Assembly: GCA_036272915.1 (NCBI GenBank)
Contig: DATAXV010000115.1
Location: forward strand, 1 to 42,177
Direction: 5' to 3'
Length of the DNA: 42,177 nucleotides
Source: DATAXV01 sp036272915
Lineage (GTDB): Bacteria; Chloroflexota; Dormibacteria; Dormibacterales; Dormibacteraceae
Shown here: one piece after another, positions 7,629 to 14,529 of the stretch
Numbering within the stretch: the stretch's first letter is position 1
Layout of the letters: each line of letters opens with the position of its first letter
Made by a program: the position numbers and the translations under genes
The notes under the pieces: model-generated
The model's database searches: none
The model's input: only the letters and a program-made list of their open reading frames with translations
Told to the model about the DNA's origin: nothing

Positions 7629-8404
7629 TCCACTCGGCGGACCACACCCGGATCTACTGGCGCGAGCTGGGCGTGGGCAGGACCCTGCTCTGCGTTCACG
7701 GCGCCCTCAGCCGCGGGGACGACTGGCTGCCGGTCGCCCGGCTCCTCGCCCGCCGCTTCCACGTGGTGCTGATGGACCGGCGCAACCACGGCCGCAGCCA
7801 GGCCCGCCGGCCGGCCCGGATCGAGGACGAGGCGGCCGACGTCGCCGCCGTCATCGACAGGGTCGGCGACGGCTGCTTCCTCCTCGGCCACGCCTCGGGC
7901 GGCGTCGTCGCCCTCGAGGCGGCCCGGCAGTTCGGCGCCCGGATCGACCGGCTCGTGCTGTACGAGCCCCCGGTGACCCTGGTCGCGCCCGAGTGGCAGG
8001 CCTCCATCCGCCACTACCACGACCTGGTCTCACGAGGGCGGCTGGCGGCGGCGGTGCGCCACTTCGCCCTCGAGATCGAGGGCCGCCCGGTGGACCAGGT
8101 GGAGAGCCTCCTGATGCCGCCCGGGGTCTCCATCGACGACATGGTCGGCTCGATCACGCCCCAGCTGCTGGCGCTCGACCCGGTCGAGCTGGACCCGCAT
8201 CGCTGGACCGGGCTGCGCACACCGGTGCTGCTCCTGGCCGGGGGCAGCAGCGCCGAGCGCCCGACCAGGGAGAGCATCAGGGTGCTCGCCGGACTCTTCC
8301 CCAGCGCCAGGGTCGTTGAGCTCCGTGGCCAGCACCACGCCGCCAACCTCACCGCCCCGGCACTGGTCGCGAACGCGCTGCGGGACTACCTCGCGACCGG
8401 CTGA
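7622..8404 (+). CDS. Alpha/beta-hydrolase-fold protein, probably catalytically dead
   Basis: 260 residues from GTG 7622, which overlaps the dgoD stop, so the two are translationally coupled. The fold is clear: LLCVHGALSRGDDW (oxyanion-hole HG), MDRRNHGRS, the nucleophile elbow LLGHASGG, and a C-terminal GQHHAANL with the usual His. At the elbow the family motif G-H-S-x-G-G reads GHASGG: the Ser position is Ala (codon GCC). The loop that usually reads G-G-D-S is GGSSAE, losing the usual acid. The His is kept. It may therefore be a non-catalytic binding protein, or use the neighbouring Ser. Substrate unknown; the coupling suggests a link to sugar acids. Confidence 0.85.
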   Translation: MVVHSADHTRIYWRELGVGRTLLCVHGALSRGDDWLPVARLLARRFHVVLMDRRNHGRSQARRPARIEDEAADVAAVIDRVGDGCFLLGHASGGVVALEAARQFGARIDRLVLYEPPVTLVAPEWQASIRHYHDLVSRGRLAAAVRHFALEIEGRPVDQVESLLMPPGVSIDDMVGSITPQLLALDPVELDPHRWTGLRTPVLLLAGGSSAERPTRESIRVLAGLFPSARVVELRGQHHAANLTAPALVANALRDYLATG

Positions 8405-8461
8405 ACCCAGAGGTTTGCCGGATAATCCGCCCATAACCGGAGGGCGCGTAGCGTCGTCGAT

Positions 8462-8956
8462 GTGGCTCGGCGCGTCAAACTTGAGGGCCTCTCCGTGATC
8501 ACGATGCCGGTGGGCACGGTCACCACCAAGGATGGAGTGGTCGCCTTCCGGGCCTTCGAGGGGGCGACCCCCGCCCAGATCAAGCAGATGAAGGCGTACG
8601 TCAAGGGCTGCAACAGAGCGCTTCTCGCCGGCTATCTGTCCCCCACCGGGCGCGTCTCGACCACGGGCGAGCTCCGCCGCCGCGCCTCGAAGGAGGCCCA
8701 CCGCGAGCGCAAGCGGGCGGAGAGGGCGCAGACGCCCTACGGCGAGCAGGTCGCCGGCCACGTCCCCGACACGACCTGGACCGGCAACCCCGTACCCTAC
8801 CGGTGGATGCGGCTCGACGCCAACGTCAACCAGAGCCTGGGCAGCCAGGCCGAGCGCTATCCCACCGGCTTCAGGCCGGCCGGCTTCATCTTCGAGGCAC
8901 GACGGCCCAAGTCCCGGCGAGGCCGCGACCCCCTCGCCGATCACGGCATCGGCTGA
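8462..8956 (+). CDS. Small unknown protein, candidate toxin of a toxin-immunity pair
   Basis: 164 residues from GTG 8462; no good ribosome binding site, and ATG 8504 is an alternative. No signal peptide or membrane segment. Residues 36-90 are basic and helical (AQIKQMKAYVKGCNRALLAG, RRRASKEAHRERKRAER); the C-terminal part has a compact conserved-looking core GHVPDTTWTG (99-108), WMRLDANVNQSLGSQ (115-129) and RYPTGFRPAGF (132-142). I recall such a core from C-terminal domains of polymorphic toxins but cannot verify the family. The stop overlaps the start of a SUKH-type gene, the commonest immunity family of such toxins. No secretion domain is attached. It could instead be an unrelated small enzyme. 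Confidence 0.6.
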   Translation: MARRVKLEGLSVITMPVGTVTTKDGVVAFRAFEGATPAQIKQMKAYVKGCNRALLAGYLSPTGRVSTTGELRRRASKEAHRERKRAERAQTPYGEQVAGHVPDTTWTGNPVPYRWMRLDANVNQSLGSQAERYPTGFRPAGFIFEARRPKSRRGRDPLADHGIG

Positions 8957-9498
8957 TGGCCACGCCGGAGTGGCAGGCGAGAATCGTCGCGCTGGTCGAG
9001 ATCAAGGAGGCGATGTCCTCGCTCGACAAGGAGAGGCTCTGGGACTACCGCCTGCCCGAGGTGGCCGCCTCACCGACCCTCCTCGCCCGGGCCGAGCAGG
9101 CCCTGGGCCGGCCCTTCGACACCGCCCACCGCCGCTTTCTCGAGGCCGCCGGCGGCTGGCCGGCCTTCTGGCACACGGTCGACCTGATGACGCCCGCCCA
9201 GCTCGTCTCGAGCTCCCACCGGGAGCGCGCCGAGGGGCTGCTGAGGGCGCTGGACGCCGAGGTCCTCGACGGCCACGGCCTGGAGCGTGAGCAGCTGCAG
9301 CCGGTCGCGGTGGCGACCGACGACACCGACCTCTTCCTGATCGACCGCCGCACCGACCCCGGGCCGGTCCTCTGGTTCGCCGGGCCCCTGGTCGATCGCT
9401 TCACCGAATTCGACGACTTCTTCGTGGCAATGATCGAATACCATCGCCGCGACCTGCAGGAGTTCGCCGAGGAGGACCGCAGCCCCGCCGGGGGCTGA
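8956..9498 (+). CDS. SUKH/SMI1-KNR4-like protein, candidate immunity protein
   Basis: 180 residues; ATG 8956 shares one base with the stop of the previous gene (TGATG), so translation is coupled. The arrangement is SUKH-like: an early helix followed by L-G-R-P-F at about 50-55 (EQALGRPFDTAHRRFLEAAG), GGWPAFW, then strands LFLIDRR, VLWFAG and a closing F-T-E-F-D-D-F-F helix. SUKH proteins include fungal Smi1/Knr4 and, in bacteria, mostly immunity proteins to nuclease and other toxins. No membrane segments. The neighbour and coupling support an immunity role, but some SUKH proteins are unrelated to toxins, so the function is inferred. Confidence 0.7.
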   Translation: MATPEWQARIVALVEIKEAMSSLDKERLWDYRLPEVAASPTLLARAEQALGRPFDTAHRRFLEAAGGWPAFWHTVDLMTPAQLVSSSHRERAEGLLRALDAEVLDGHGLEREQLQPVAVATDDTDLFLIDRRTDPGPVLWFAGPLVDRFTEFDDFFVAMIEYHRRDLQEFAEEDRSPAGG

Positions 9499-9504
9499 GC
9501 CCGC

Positions 9505-9774
9505 TCAGAGGGCGCGGAGTCGCGCCTCCCAGAAGTTCAGGTGGAGGCGCAGGCGCTGCACCTCGAGCTCCAGCGTCTCGGTCCCGCGGCGACCCGGCCG
9601 CCGGTTCAGGAAGGCCTCCTCCCGCTCCAGCAGGGAGCGGTAGACGTCGGCCCAGTGAGCCGCCACGTCCGGCTGGCGGCTGGACGGGTCCTCGTCGCGA
9701 AGGAGATCGGGCCGTCCGACCATCTCCCCCAGCCGCTCCGTCAACTGCTCCGCCTCGTGGAGGTACTCATACAT
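9505..9774 (-). CDS. Small helical hypothetical protein
   Basis: 89 residues, ATG 9774, convergent with the SUKH-type gene (six bases between stops). The sequence is charged and apparently all-helical: MYEYLHEAEQLTERLGEMV at the N-terminus and ETLELEVQRLRLHLNFWEARL at the C-terminus, with leucine spacing that would suit a coiled coil or helical dimer. No cysteines, signal peptide or membrane segment. I recognise no family. It stands alone, with the marR promoter region upstream on the other strand. Confidence 0.55.
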   Translation of the reverse strand: MYEYLHEAEQLTERLGEMVGRPDLLRDEDPSSRQPDVAAHWADVYRSLLEREEAFLNRRPGRRGTETLELEVQRLRLHLNFWEARLRAL

Positions 9775-9882
9775 GGATCCAACCCCGGAAACGCTGCCCC
9801 GCCGTCGCCTGCCGAGTCCCGCCGACAGGTCACCCAGGGAAGGCTATCATCCTTCGCCTGGCCGGTCCAGCCCATGTCCAGG

Positions 9883-9918
9883 TTTAATTAGCCAAGGTAA
9901 TGAGCTATGCTAATTAAA
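9883..9918 (+). promoter_or_regulatory. marR promoter with a 10-bp palindromic operator
   Basis: TTTAATTAGC (9883-9892) and its exact inverse GCTAATTAAA (9909-9918) flank a 16-base spacer, an AT-rich island in GC-rich DNA. The second arm ends one base before the marR ATG. A -10-like TATGCT (9906-9911) sits 17 bases downstream of a poor -35 (TTTAAT, 9883-9888), putting the start of transcription at or next to the ATG. The two arms would thus cover both promoter elements, as expected for autorepression by the MarR protein encoded next. Confidence 0.68.
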
Positions 9919-9919
9919 G

Positions 9920-10363
9920 ATGCCGACCACCCCGACCCTGACCCGCTCTGACGTGTCCCTGGCGGCGAGCCTTCGCATCGCCGTCGCCCGCCTCTCCCGC
10001 CGGCTTCAGAACCAGCGGGGAGACCACACCCTGACCGCCAACCAGACGGCGGTGCTGGGCACCCTCAAGCGCTCCGGCCCACTCAGCCCGCACCACCTGG
10101 CCGAGCTGGAGAAGGTGCAGCCGCCCTCGATGACGAGGACCCTGGCCAGCCTCGAATCCCTGAGCTTGATCAGCCGCAGCATGCACCCCCAGGACGGCCG
10201 GCAGTCGATCGTCACCATCACCGACCGGGCCCGGAAGCTGATGGAGGAGGACGGCCGCAGGCGCGACGCCTGGCTGGTCAAGCAGTTCGCCCAGCTGACC
10301 CGGGAGGAGCGGGAGCTGATCCGGCTCGCCGTCCCGGTGCTCGAGAAGCTGGGCCAGGCCTGA
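9920..10363 (+). CDS. MarR family transcriptional regulator
   Basis: 147 residues, the usual MarR length. Winged-helix region at about 38-95: LTANQTAVLGTLKRSGPLSPHHLAELEKVQPPSMTRTLASLE in the helix-turn-helix, with the wing sequence RSMHPQDGRQSIVTITDRARK typical of the family (D-x-R). Flanking helices form the dimer interface. No Shine-Dalgarno precedes ATG 9920; with a -10 element ending at 9911, the transcript is likely leaderless. The stop overlaps the start of the MFS gene by one base, so the two form an operon, and the palindrome at the promoter is the presumed autoregulatory site. The inducing ligand is probably a substrate of the exporter. Confidence 0.93.
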   Translation: MPTTPTLTRSDVSLAASLRIAVARLSRRLQNQRGDHTLTANQTAVLGTLKRSGPLSPHHLAELEKVQPPSMTRTLASLESLSLISRSMHPQDGRQSIVTITDRARKLMEEDGRRRDAWLVKQFAQLTREERELIRLAVPVLEKLGQA

Positions 10364-11673
10364 TGGTCGCGAGTCAGACCTTCCGTTCCCTGCGCGTCAG
10401 GAACTACCGTCTCTTCCTCAGCGGCACCGTCGTCTCCAACATCGGCACCTGGGTGCAGCGCGTCGCCCAGGACTGGCTGGTGCTGCAGCTGACGCACCAC
10501 AACGGCGCCGCCCTCGGCATCACCACCGGCCTGCAGTTCCTGCCCGTCCTGCTCGGAGGCCTCTGGGGCGGCGTCATCACCGACCGCTACAACAAGCGCC
10601 GGCTGCTCATGTGCACCCAGGTGCTGTTCGGCCTGGTCGCGCTGCTGCTCGGCGTCCTCACCGTGACCGGCCTGGTCCAGGTCTGGTACGTGTACATCCT
10701 CGCCTTCGCCACCGGCGCCGTGACCATCTTCGACAACCCCTCGCGCCAGATCTTCGTGGTCGAGATGGTCGGTCCCGACGACGTCTCCAACGCCGTCGGC
10801 CTGAACTCGGCCAGCTTCAACCTGGCCCGCATCGCCGGCCCCGCCGTGGCCGGGTTCCTGATCGCCATCATCGGCACCGGCCCGCTCTTCTTCTTCAACG
10901 CCGCCTCCTACCTGGCCGTCATCGCCAGCCTGATCGCGATGCGCGAGTCGGAGCTGCAGGTCCAGCCCCGGATCGCCCGGGCCAGGGGGCAGCTGGTGGC
11001 CGGCCTCCGCTACGTCGTCGCCAAGCCGGAGCTGCTGCTGCCGCTCATCATGGTCGCCTTCATCGGCACCTTCGGCCTCAACTTCCAGATCCTGACCGCG
11101 CTCTTCGCCACCAACGTCTTCCACCGCGGAGCCAGCTCCTACGGTCTGCTCACCTCGGCCGTCGCCGCCGGCTCCCTGATCGGCGCCCTCTACTCGGCGC
11201 GCCGCTCACGGCCGACCACGCTGGTCCTGGTCGGCGCCGGCATCGTCTTCGGCGTGCTCGAGATCGTCTGCGGGCTGATGCCCACCTACCTCGCCTTCGC
11301 CGTGCTGCTCGTCCCCACCGGGCTCGCCGCGCTGGTCATCTCGACCTCGGCCAACAGCACCGTGCAGCTGCACTCCGACCCATCGGTCCGGGGCCGGGTG
11401 ATGGCGCTCTACCTGCTCGTCTTCATGGGCGGGACCCCGATCGGCGCCCCCTTCATCGGCTGGCTGGCCGACCAGTTCGGTCCCCGCTCGGGGCTGCTCT
11501 TCGGCGGCGCGATCTCGATCCTGGCCACGGTCTTCGCCATACTCCTCGTCCTGCACCTCCAGAACCGCGGCGTGAGGTCGTGGTTCCGGCAGCAGCGCTA
11601 CGGCCTGTCGCCGGTCGACGAGGAGGAGGACGACACCGAAGAAGACGAGGGCCGGCGGCTCGAGACCGCCTGA
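10363..11673 (+). CDS. MFS transporter (MFS_3 / EntS-like exporter)
   Basis: 436 residues, start ATG 10363 overlapping the marR stop (TGATG). Begins FRSLRVRNYRLFLSG, a typical N-terminus of the MFS_3 group, followed by about 12 membrane segments; IGTWVQRVAQDWLVLQLT, GGVITDRYNKRRLL (loop 2-3 motif) and the DNPSRQIFVVEMV segment are characteristic. The C-terminal tail is cytoplasmic and very acidic (EEEDDTEEDEG). Members export siderophores, macrolides or other small molecules. The upstream coupled MarR gene makes a drug- or ligand-induced efflux pump likely. The substrate cannot be named. Confidence 0.9.
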   Translation: MVASQTFRSLRVRNYRLFLSGTVVSNIGTWVQRVAQDWLVLQLTHHNGAALGITTGLQFLPVLLGGLWGGVITDRYNKRRLLMCTQVLFGLVALLLGVLTVTGLVQVWYVYILAFATGAVTIFDNPSRQIFVVEMVGPDDVSNAVGLNSASFNLARIAGPAVAGFLIAIIGTGPLFFFNAASYLAVIASLIAMRESELQVQPRIARARGQLVAGLRYVVAKPELLLPLIMVAFIGTFGLNFQILTALFATNVFHRGASSYGLLTSAVAAGSLIGALYSARRSRPTTLVLVGAGIVFGVLEIVCGLMPTYLAFAVLLVPTGLAALVISTSANSTVQLHSDPSVRGRVMALYLLVFMGGTPIGAPFIGWLADQFGPRSGLLFGGAISILATVFAILLVLHLQNRGVRSWFRQQRYGLSPVDEEEDDTEEDEGRRLETA

Positions 11674-11686
11674 CCTCGAGGGCCCC

Positions 11687-12076
11687 TCAGAAGGGCGGGC
11701 CACCCTGGTTCATCATCGCCGTGGCGGCGCGCTCGAAGTAGTCGAGGAAGGCGGCGCGGACGGCCGGGTCCAGGTCCAGGGATTCGATGGCCCCGGCCAT
11801 GTGCCCCATCCAGGCGTCGCGCTCCCGCCGGCCGATCGGGAAGGGCATGTGGCGCATCCGCAGGCGGGGGTGGCCCCGCCGCTCCTGGTACCAGCCGGGA
11901 CCGCCCCAGTACTGGATCAGGAAGAGCCGGAGGTGCTCCTGGGAGGCCAGGTAGAGCTCCTCGTCCTGGGGATAGAGCCGGCGCAGGACCGGGTCCTGGT
12001 CGACGCCGGCGTAGAAGCGGTCGATCAGGCGGGTGAAGGTCTCCTCCCCTCCCGCCGCCTCGTAGACGCTCGCCAT
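11687..12076 (-). CDS. glbO: Group II truncated hemoglobin (trHbO)
   Basis: 129 residues from ATG 12076. Matches the short 2-on-2 globin fold: Tyr 22 at B10 (DRFYAGV), Y-W-G-G-P near residues 56-60, proximal His 76 in LRMRHMPFPIG, and Trp 89 at G8 (RDAWMGHM), the Trp being the mark of group II. These proteins bind oxygen and nitric oxide and are linked to respiration, redox balance or NO detoxification. An in-frame extension upstream lacks globin similarity and is not part of the gene. It is convergent with the MFS gene (13 bases between stops) and 13 bases downstream of the P-loop gene, probably cotranscribed with it. Confidence 0.93.
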   Translation of the reverse strand: MASVYEAAGGEETFTRLIDRFYAGVDQDPVLRRLYPQDEELYLASQEHLRLFLIQYWGGPGWYQERRGHPRLRMRHMPFPIGRRERDAWMGHMAGAIESLDLDPAVRAAFLDYFERAATAMMNQGGPPF

Positions 12077-12089
12077 TCCGCCGGATAGC

Positions 12090-12641
12090 CTACCGGGACG
12101 GCGCCCCGGGATCCGGGCCGGGCTGGGCGGCGAGGAAACGCCGGGCCTCCCGGTGGCTGCGCAGGCGGACGAAGCGGAGACGGCTCCACCTCGCGTCGCG
12201 CATCGCCTCCGGATAGGAGCGCCGGAGCCGCGGGTGCTGATTCCAGGACCAGAGCACGATCGAGCGGCGGCTGAGGGTCTCCCCAAGAGGCTCTCGGTTC
12301 CCGTGCCAGAGCTCGGTCCGGAGCAGCGCCCGGCGGAACGTCCGCCACACGACCTGGATCAGCACCTGGAGGCGCGGCAGGTCCAGCCAGACCACGGTGT
12401 CCGCGCGATCCCACACCAGCGGCCGCGCCAGGGAGCTGTAGTTGCCGTCGATGACCCAACCGTCCCCGGCGGCCAGCTCCCGCACCCGTTCGCGGAACAC
12501 ATCGGGCTCGGCCGAGGTCCAGTTCGGCCCCCAGAACTGATGGTCCAGCTCCAGGAAGGGAACGCCGAGGCGCCCGGCCAGCGCCCGGCCGAAGCTGGTC
12601 TTGCCGGAGCCGGAGGCTCCGACGATGGAGACGCGCCGCAT
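12090..12641 (-). CDS. P-loop nucleoside/adenylate kinase-like ATPase (FlaR/topology-modulation type)
   Basis: 183 residues, soluble. Walker A GASGSGKTS at residues 8-16 right after the first strand, then FLELDHQFWGPNW, DGNYSS (substrate-loop motif), and VVWLDLP (Walker B-like), with an R-R-x-R lid region later. This is the pattern of the small kinase-like ATPases annotated as topology modulation protein or adenylate kinase-related. The phosphate acceptor is unknown. It is divergent from the ParB-like gene and 13 bases upstream of the truncated hemoglobin gene. Confidence 0.83.
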   Translation of the reverse strand: MRRVSIVGASGSGKTSFGRALAGRLGVPFLELDHQFWGPNWTSAEPDVFRERVRELAAGDGWVIDGNYSSLARPLVWDRADTVVWLDLPRLQVLIQVVWRTFRRALLRTELWHGNREPLGETLSRRSIVLWSWNQHPRLRRSYPEAMRDARWSRLRFVRLRSHREARRFLAAQPGPDPGAPSR

Positions 12642-12772
12642 CGGGTACTCGAGTATGGACGGCCGGCCCGGGGGGCCCCGGCCGCCGCCGCCGGTCGAGA
12701 GGCGGCAGGCCGCGCGTGACTCCGCTGATTCGCGTCCCCCGCCCCCCGCCGGGCTGGTGCCAAACTGGCGGC

Positions 12773-13669
12773 ATGCAGCAGACGACCCAGCCCGCCAACG
12801 ACGAAGCCGCCGATCTCGAGGAGGAGCTCGCCGAGCTTCGCCTCTACCCCGCCGAGCCCCTGCAGCCGTCGGAGCGCCTCCTTGAGGAGGGCGAGCTTCC
12901 CTTCGAGCTGACCGGACCCGAGCCGGAGGCGGCGATGCTCCGCCTGCTCGAGCGTTTCGGCTTTCCGCAGCGACTGCTCGTCGCCCCCGCCGAGGAGGAG
13001 GGCGACGGCGACTACCGCATCCTCGAGGAGAGCCGATGGCTCCGCGCCGCCCGGGAGGCCGGCATCGACCGCATCCCGGTGCGGGTTCTGCCCGCGCGCG
13101 GGCTCTCCGCGGCCCTCCTCATCCTGATCCTGAACCAGCCCCGCGCGGCCGCCGTCGCCGCCCAGGCCGACGCCCTCGAGCAGCTGCTCGCGGCCGGCAT
13201 CTCCGAGGGCGCGATCGCCCGCGCCGCGGGCATGACCAAGGCCAAGGTCGCCCGCCTGGGAAAGCTCCTCGAGCTCGACCCGAACCTGCGCCGCGCCCTC
13301 CGCGAGGACGGGATCAAGGCGCCGGTCGCCTTCGCCGCGGCGGCGCTGCCGGGCGAGGTGCAGGCCCTCCTCGCCGCCGACTACGAGCGGGATGGCGCGC
13401 TGACCTCGGCACAGGTCAGGGAGGTCCGCGACCGGATCGCCCTCGAGGAGGCGGCCGCGGAGCGTGAGGCGGCCGGAGAGGCGATGGTCGAGGACGAGGT
13501 CCAGCCCGAGCCCGAGAGCGCGCCCGTCCCCGACGTCGCCACCGACCGGGTGCGGCGCCAGGCCAAGGCGCTGCTGCAGCAGCTCGAGCAGACCGACCTG
13601 CCCGAGGAGCTGGCGGCCCGCCTCGCCGGCGTGCTCGAGGACATCGGGCAGGTCAAGGGAGAGGACTGA
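12773..13669 (+). CDS. ParB-like protein with degenerate CTPase box and helix-turn-helix
   Basis: 298 residues from ATG 12773; a longer frame from 12716 is proline-rich and less likely. Residues about 55-125 follow the ParB N-domain (FPQRLLVAPAEE, then YRILEESRWLRAAREAG where ParB has G-E-R-R-x-R-A, then IPVRVL). The region that in ParB reads E-N-L-Q-R is LNQPRA. A helix-turn-helix follows (LLAAGISEGAIARAAGMTKAKVARLGKLLEL). The C-terminal 100 residues are acidic and helical (coiled-coil potential). No parA is near and no parS-like site was noticed, so a partition role is doubtful. It is followed one base later by an aldo/keto reductase gene and probably shares its transcript. Confidence 0.72.
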   Translation: MQQTTQPANDEAADLEEELAELRLYPAEPLQPSERLLEEGELPFELTGPEPEAAMLRLLERFGFPQRLLVAPAEEEGDGDYRILEESRWLRAAREAGIDRIPVRVLPARGLSAALLILILNQPRAAAVAAQADALEQLLAAGISEGAIARAAGMTKAKVARLGKLLELDPNLRRALREDGIKAPVAFAAAALPGEVQALLAADYERDGALTSAQVREVRDRIALEEAAAEREAAGEAMVEDEVQPEPESAPVPDVATDRVRRQAKALLQQLEQTDLPEELAARLAGVLEDIGQVKGED

Positions 13670-13670
13670 C

Positions 13671-14516
13671 ATGGCGGCGACCGATGCGGGCACCGTCACC
13701 GTCGGCGACCTCACCGTCCGGCGCATGGGCTTCGGCGCCATGCGCGTCACCGGTCCTGGCATCTGGGGTCCTCCGGTCGACCTCGACGGCGCCCGGGCCG
13801 TGCTCCGGCGCACGGTCGAGCTGGGCGTCAACTTCATCGACACCGCCGACGCCTACGGCCCCAGGGTCTCCGAGCAGCTCATCGCCGAGGCGCTCCGGCC
13901 CTACGCCCAGGACCTGGTCATCGGGACCAAGGGCGGCCTCCTTCGCGACGGCCCCGGGAGATGGCGGCCGGACGGGCGGCCCGAACACCTGCGTGAGGCG
14001 CTGGAGGGAAGCCTGCGCGACCTCGGTCTCGAGCAGATCCAGCTCTATCAGTTGCACCGGCCCGACCCCAAGGTGCCGTTCGAGGAGTCGGTCGGCGAAC
14101 TGGTGCGCCTCAAGGCGGAGGGCAAGATCCGCTGGATCGGCCTCTCCAACGTGACCGTCGACCAGCTCGAGAAGGCGATGGCGCTCACGCAGGTGGTGTC
14201 GGTCCAGAACCGCTACAACCAGACCGACCGGCAGTCCGACGACGTCCTCGCCGCCTGCGAGCGCCTCAGCCTCGCCTTCCTGCCCTGGGCGCCGATCGGA
14301 TCGACCGCCGGCACCACGGCCGCCGTCGTCGAGCGCGTGGCCGGCGCCCATGGGGCCACCCCCAGCCAGGTCGCCCTTGCCTGGCTCCTCCACCGCTCGC
14401 CGCAGATGCTGGTCATCCCCGGCACCTCCTCCCTGGCCCACCTCGAGGAGAACGTGGCGGCGGCGGCACTGCAGCTGACCCCGGATGAGATCGAGGAGCT
14501 GAACGCGGCCGACTGA
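13671..14516 (+). CDS. Aldo/keto reductase
   Basis: 281 residues from ATG 13671, one base after the previous stop. The AKR (beta/alpha)8 signature is complete: MGFGAMRVTGPG, then NFIDTADAYGP with catalytic Asp and Tyr, Lys in VIGTKGGLL, His in YQLHRPDP, GLSNVTVDQL, and the NADPH-binding end VIPGTSSLAHLEEN. Such enzymes reduce carbonyl compounds with NADPH in the cytoplasm; the subgroup resembles YajO/YdhF-type oxidoreductases of unknown substrate. It is the middle gene of a ParB-like/AKR/APH-fold unit with short spacings. Confidence 0.93.
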   Translation: MAATDAGTVTVGDLTVRRMGFGAMRVTGPGIWGPPVDLDGARAVLRRTVELGVNFIDTADAYGPRVSEQLIAEALRPYAQDLVIGTKGGLLRDGPGRWRPDGRPEHLREALEGSLRDLGLEQIQLYQLHRPDPKVPFEESVGELVRLKAEGKIRWIGLSNVTVDQLEKAMALTQVVSVQNRYNQTDRQSDDVLAACERLSLAFLPWAPIGSTAGTTAAVVERVAGAHGATPSQVALAWLLHRSPQMLVIPGTSSLAHLEENVAAAALQLTPDEIEELNAAD

Positions 14517-14529
14517 GGCCGCGGACCGG

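Noticed and set aside
12773..13669. Chromosome or plasmid partition locus
   Set aside because: No ParA-type gene and no parS-like palindrome seen; the CTPase box is degenerate.
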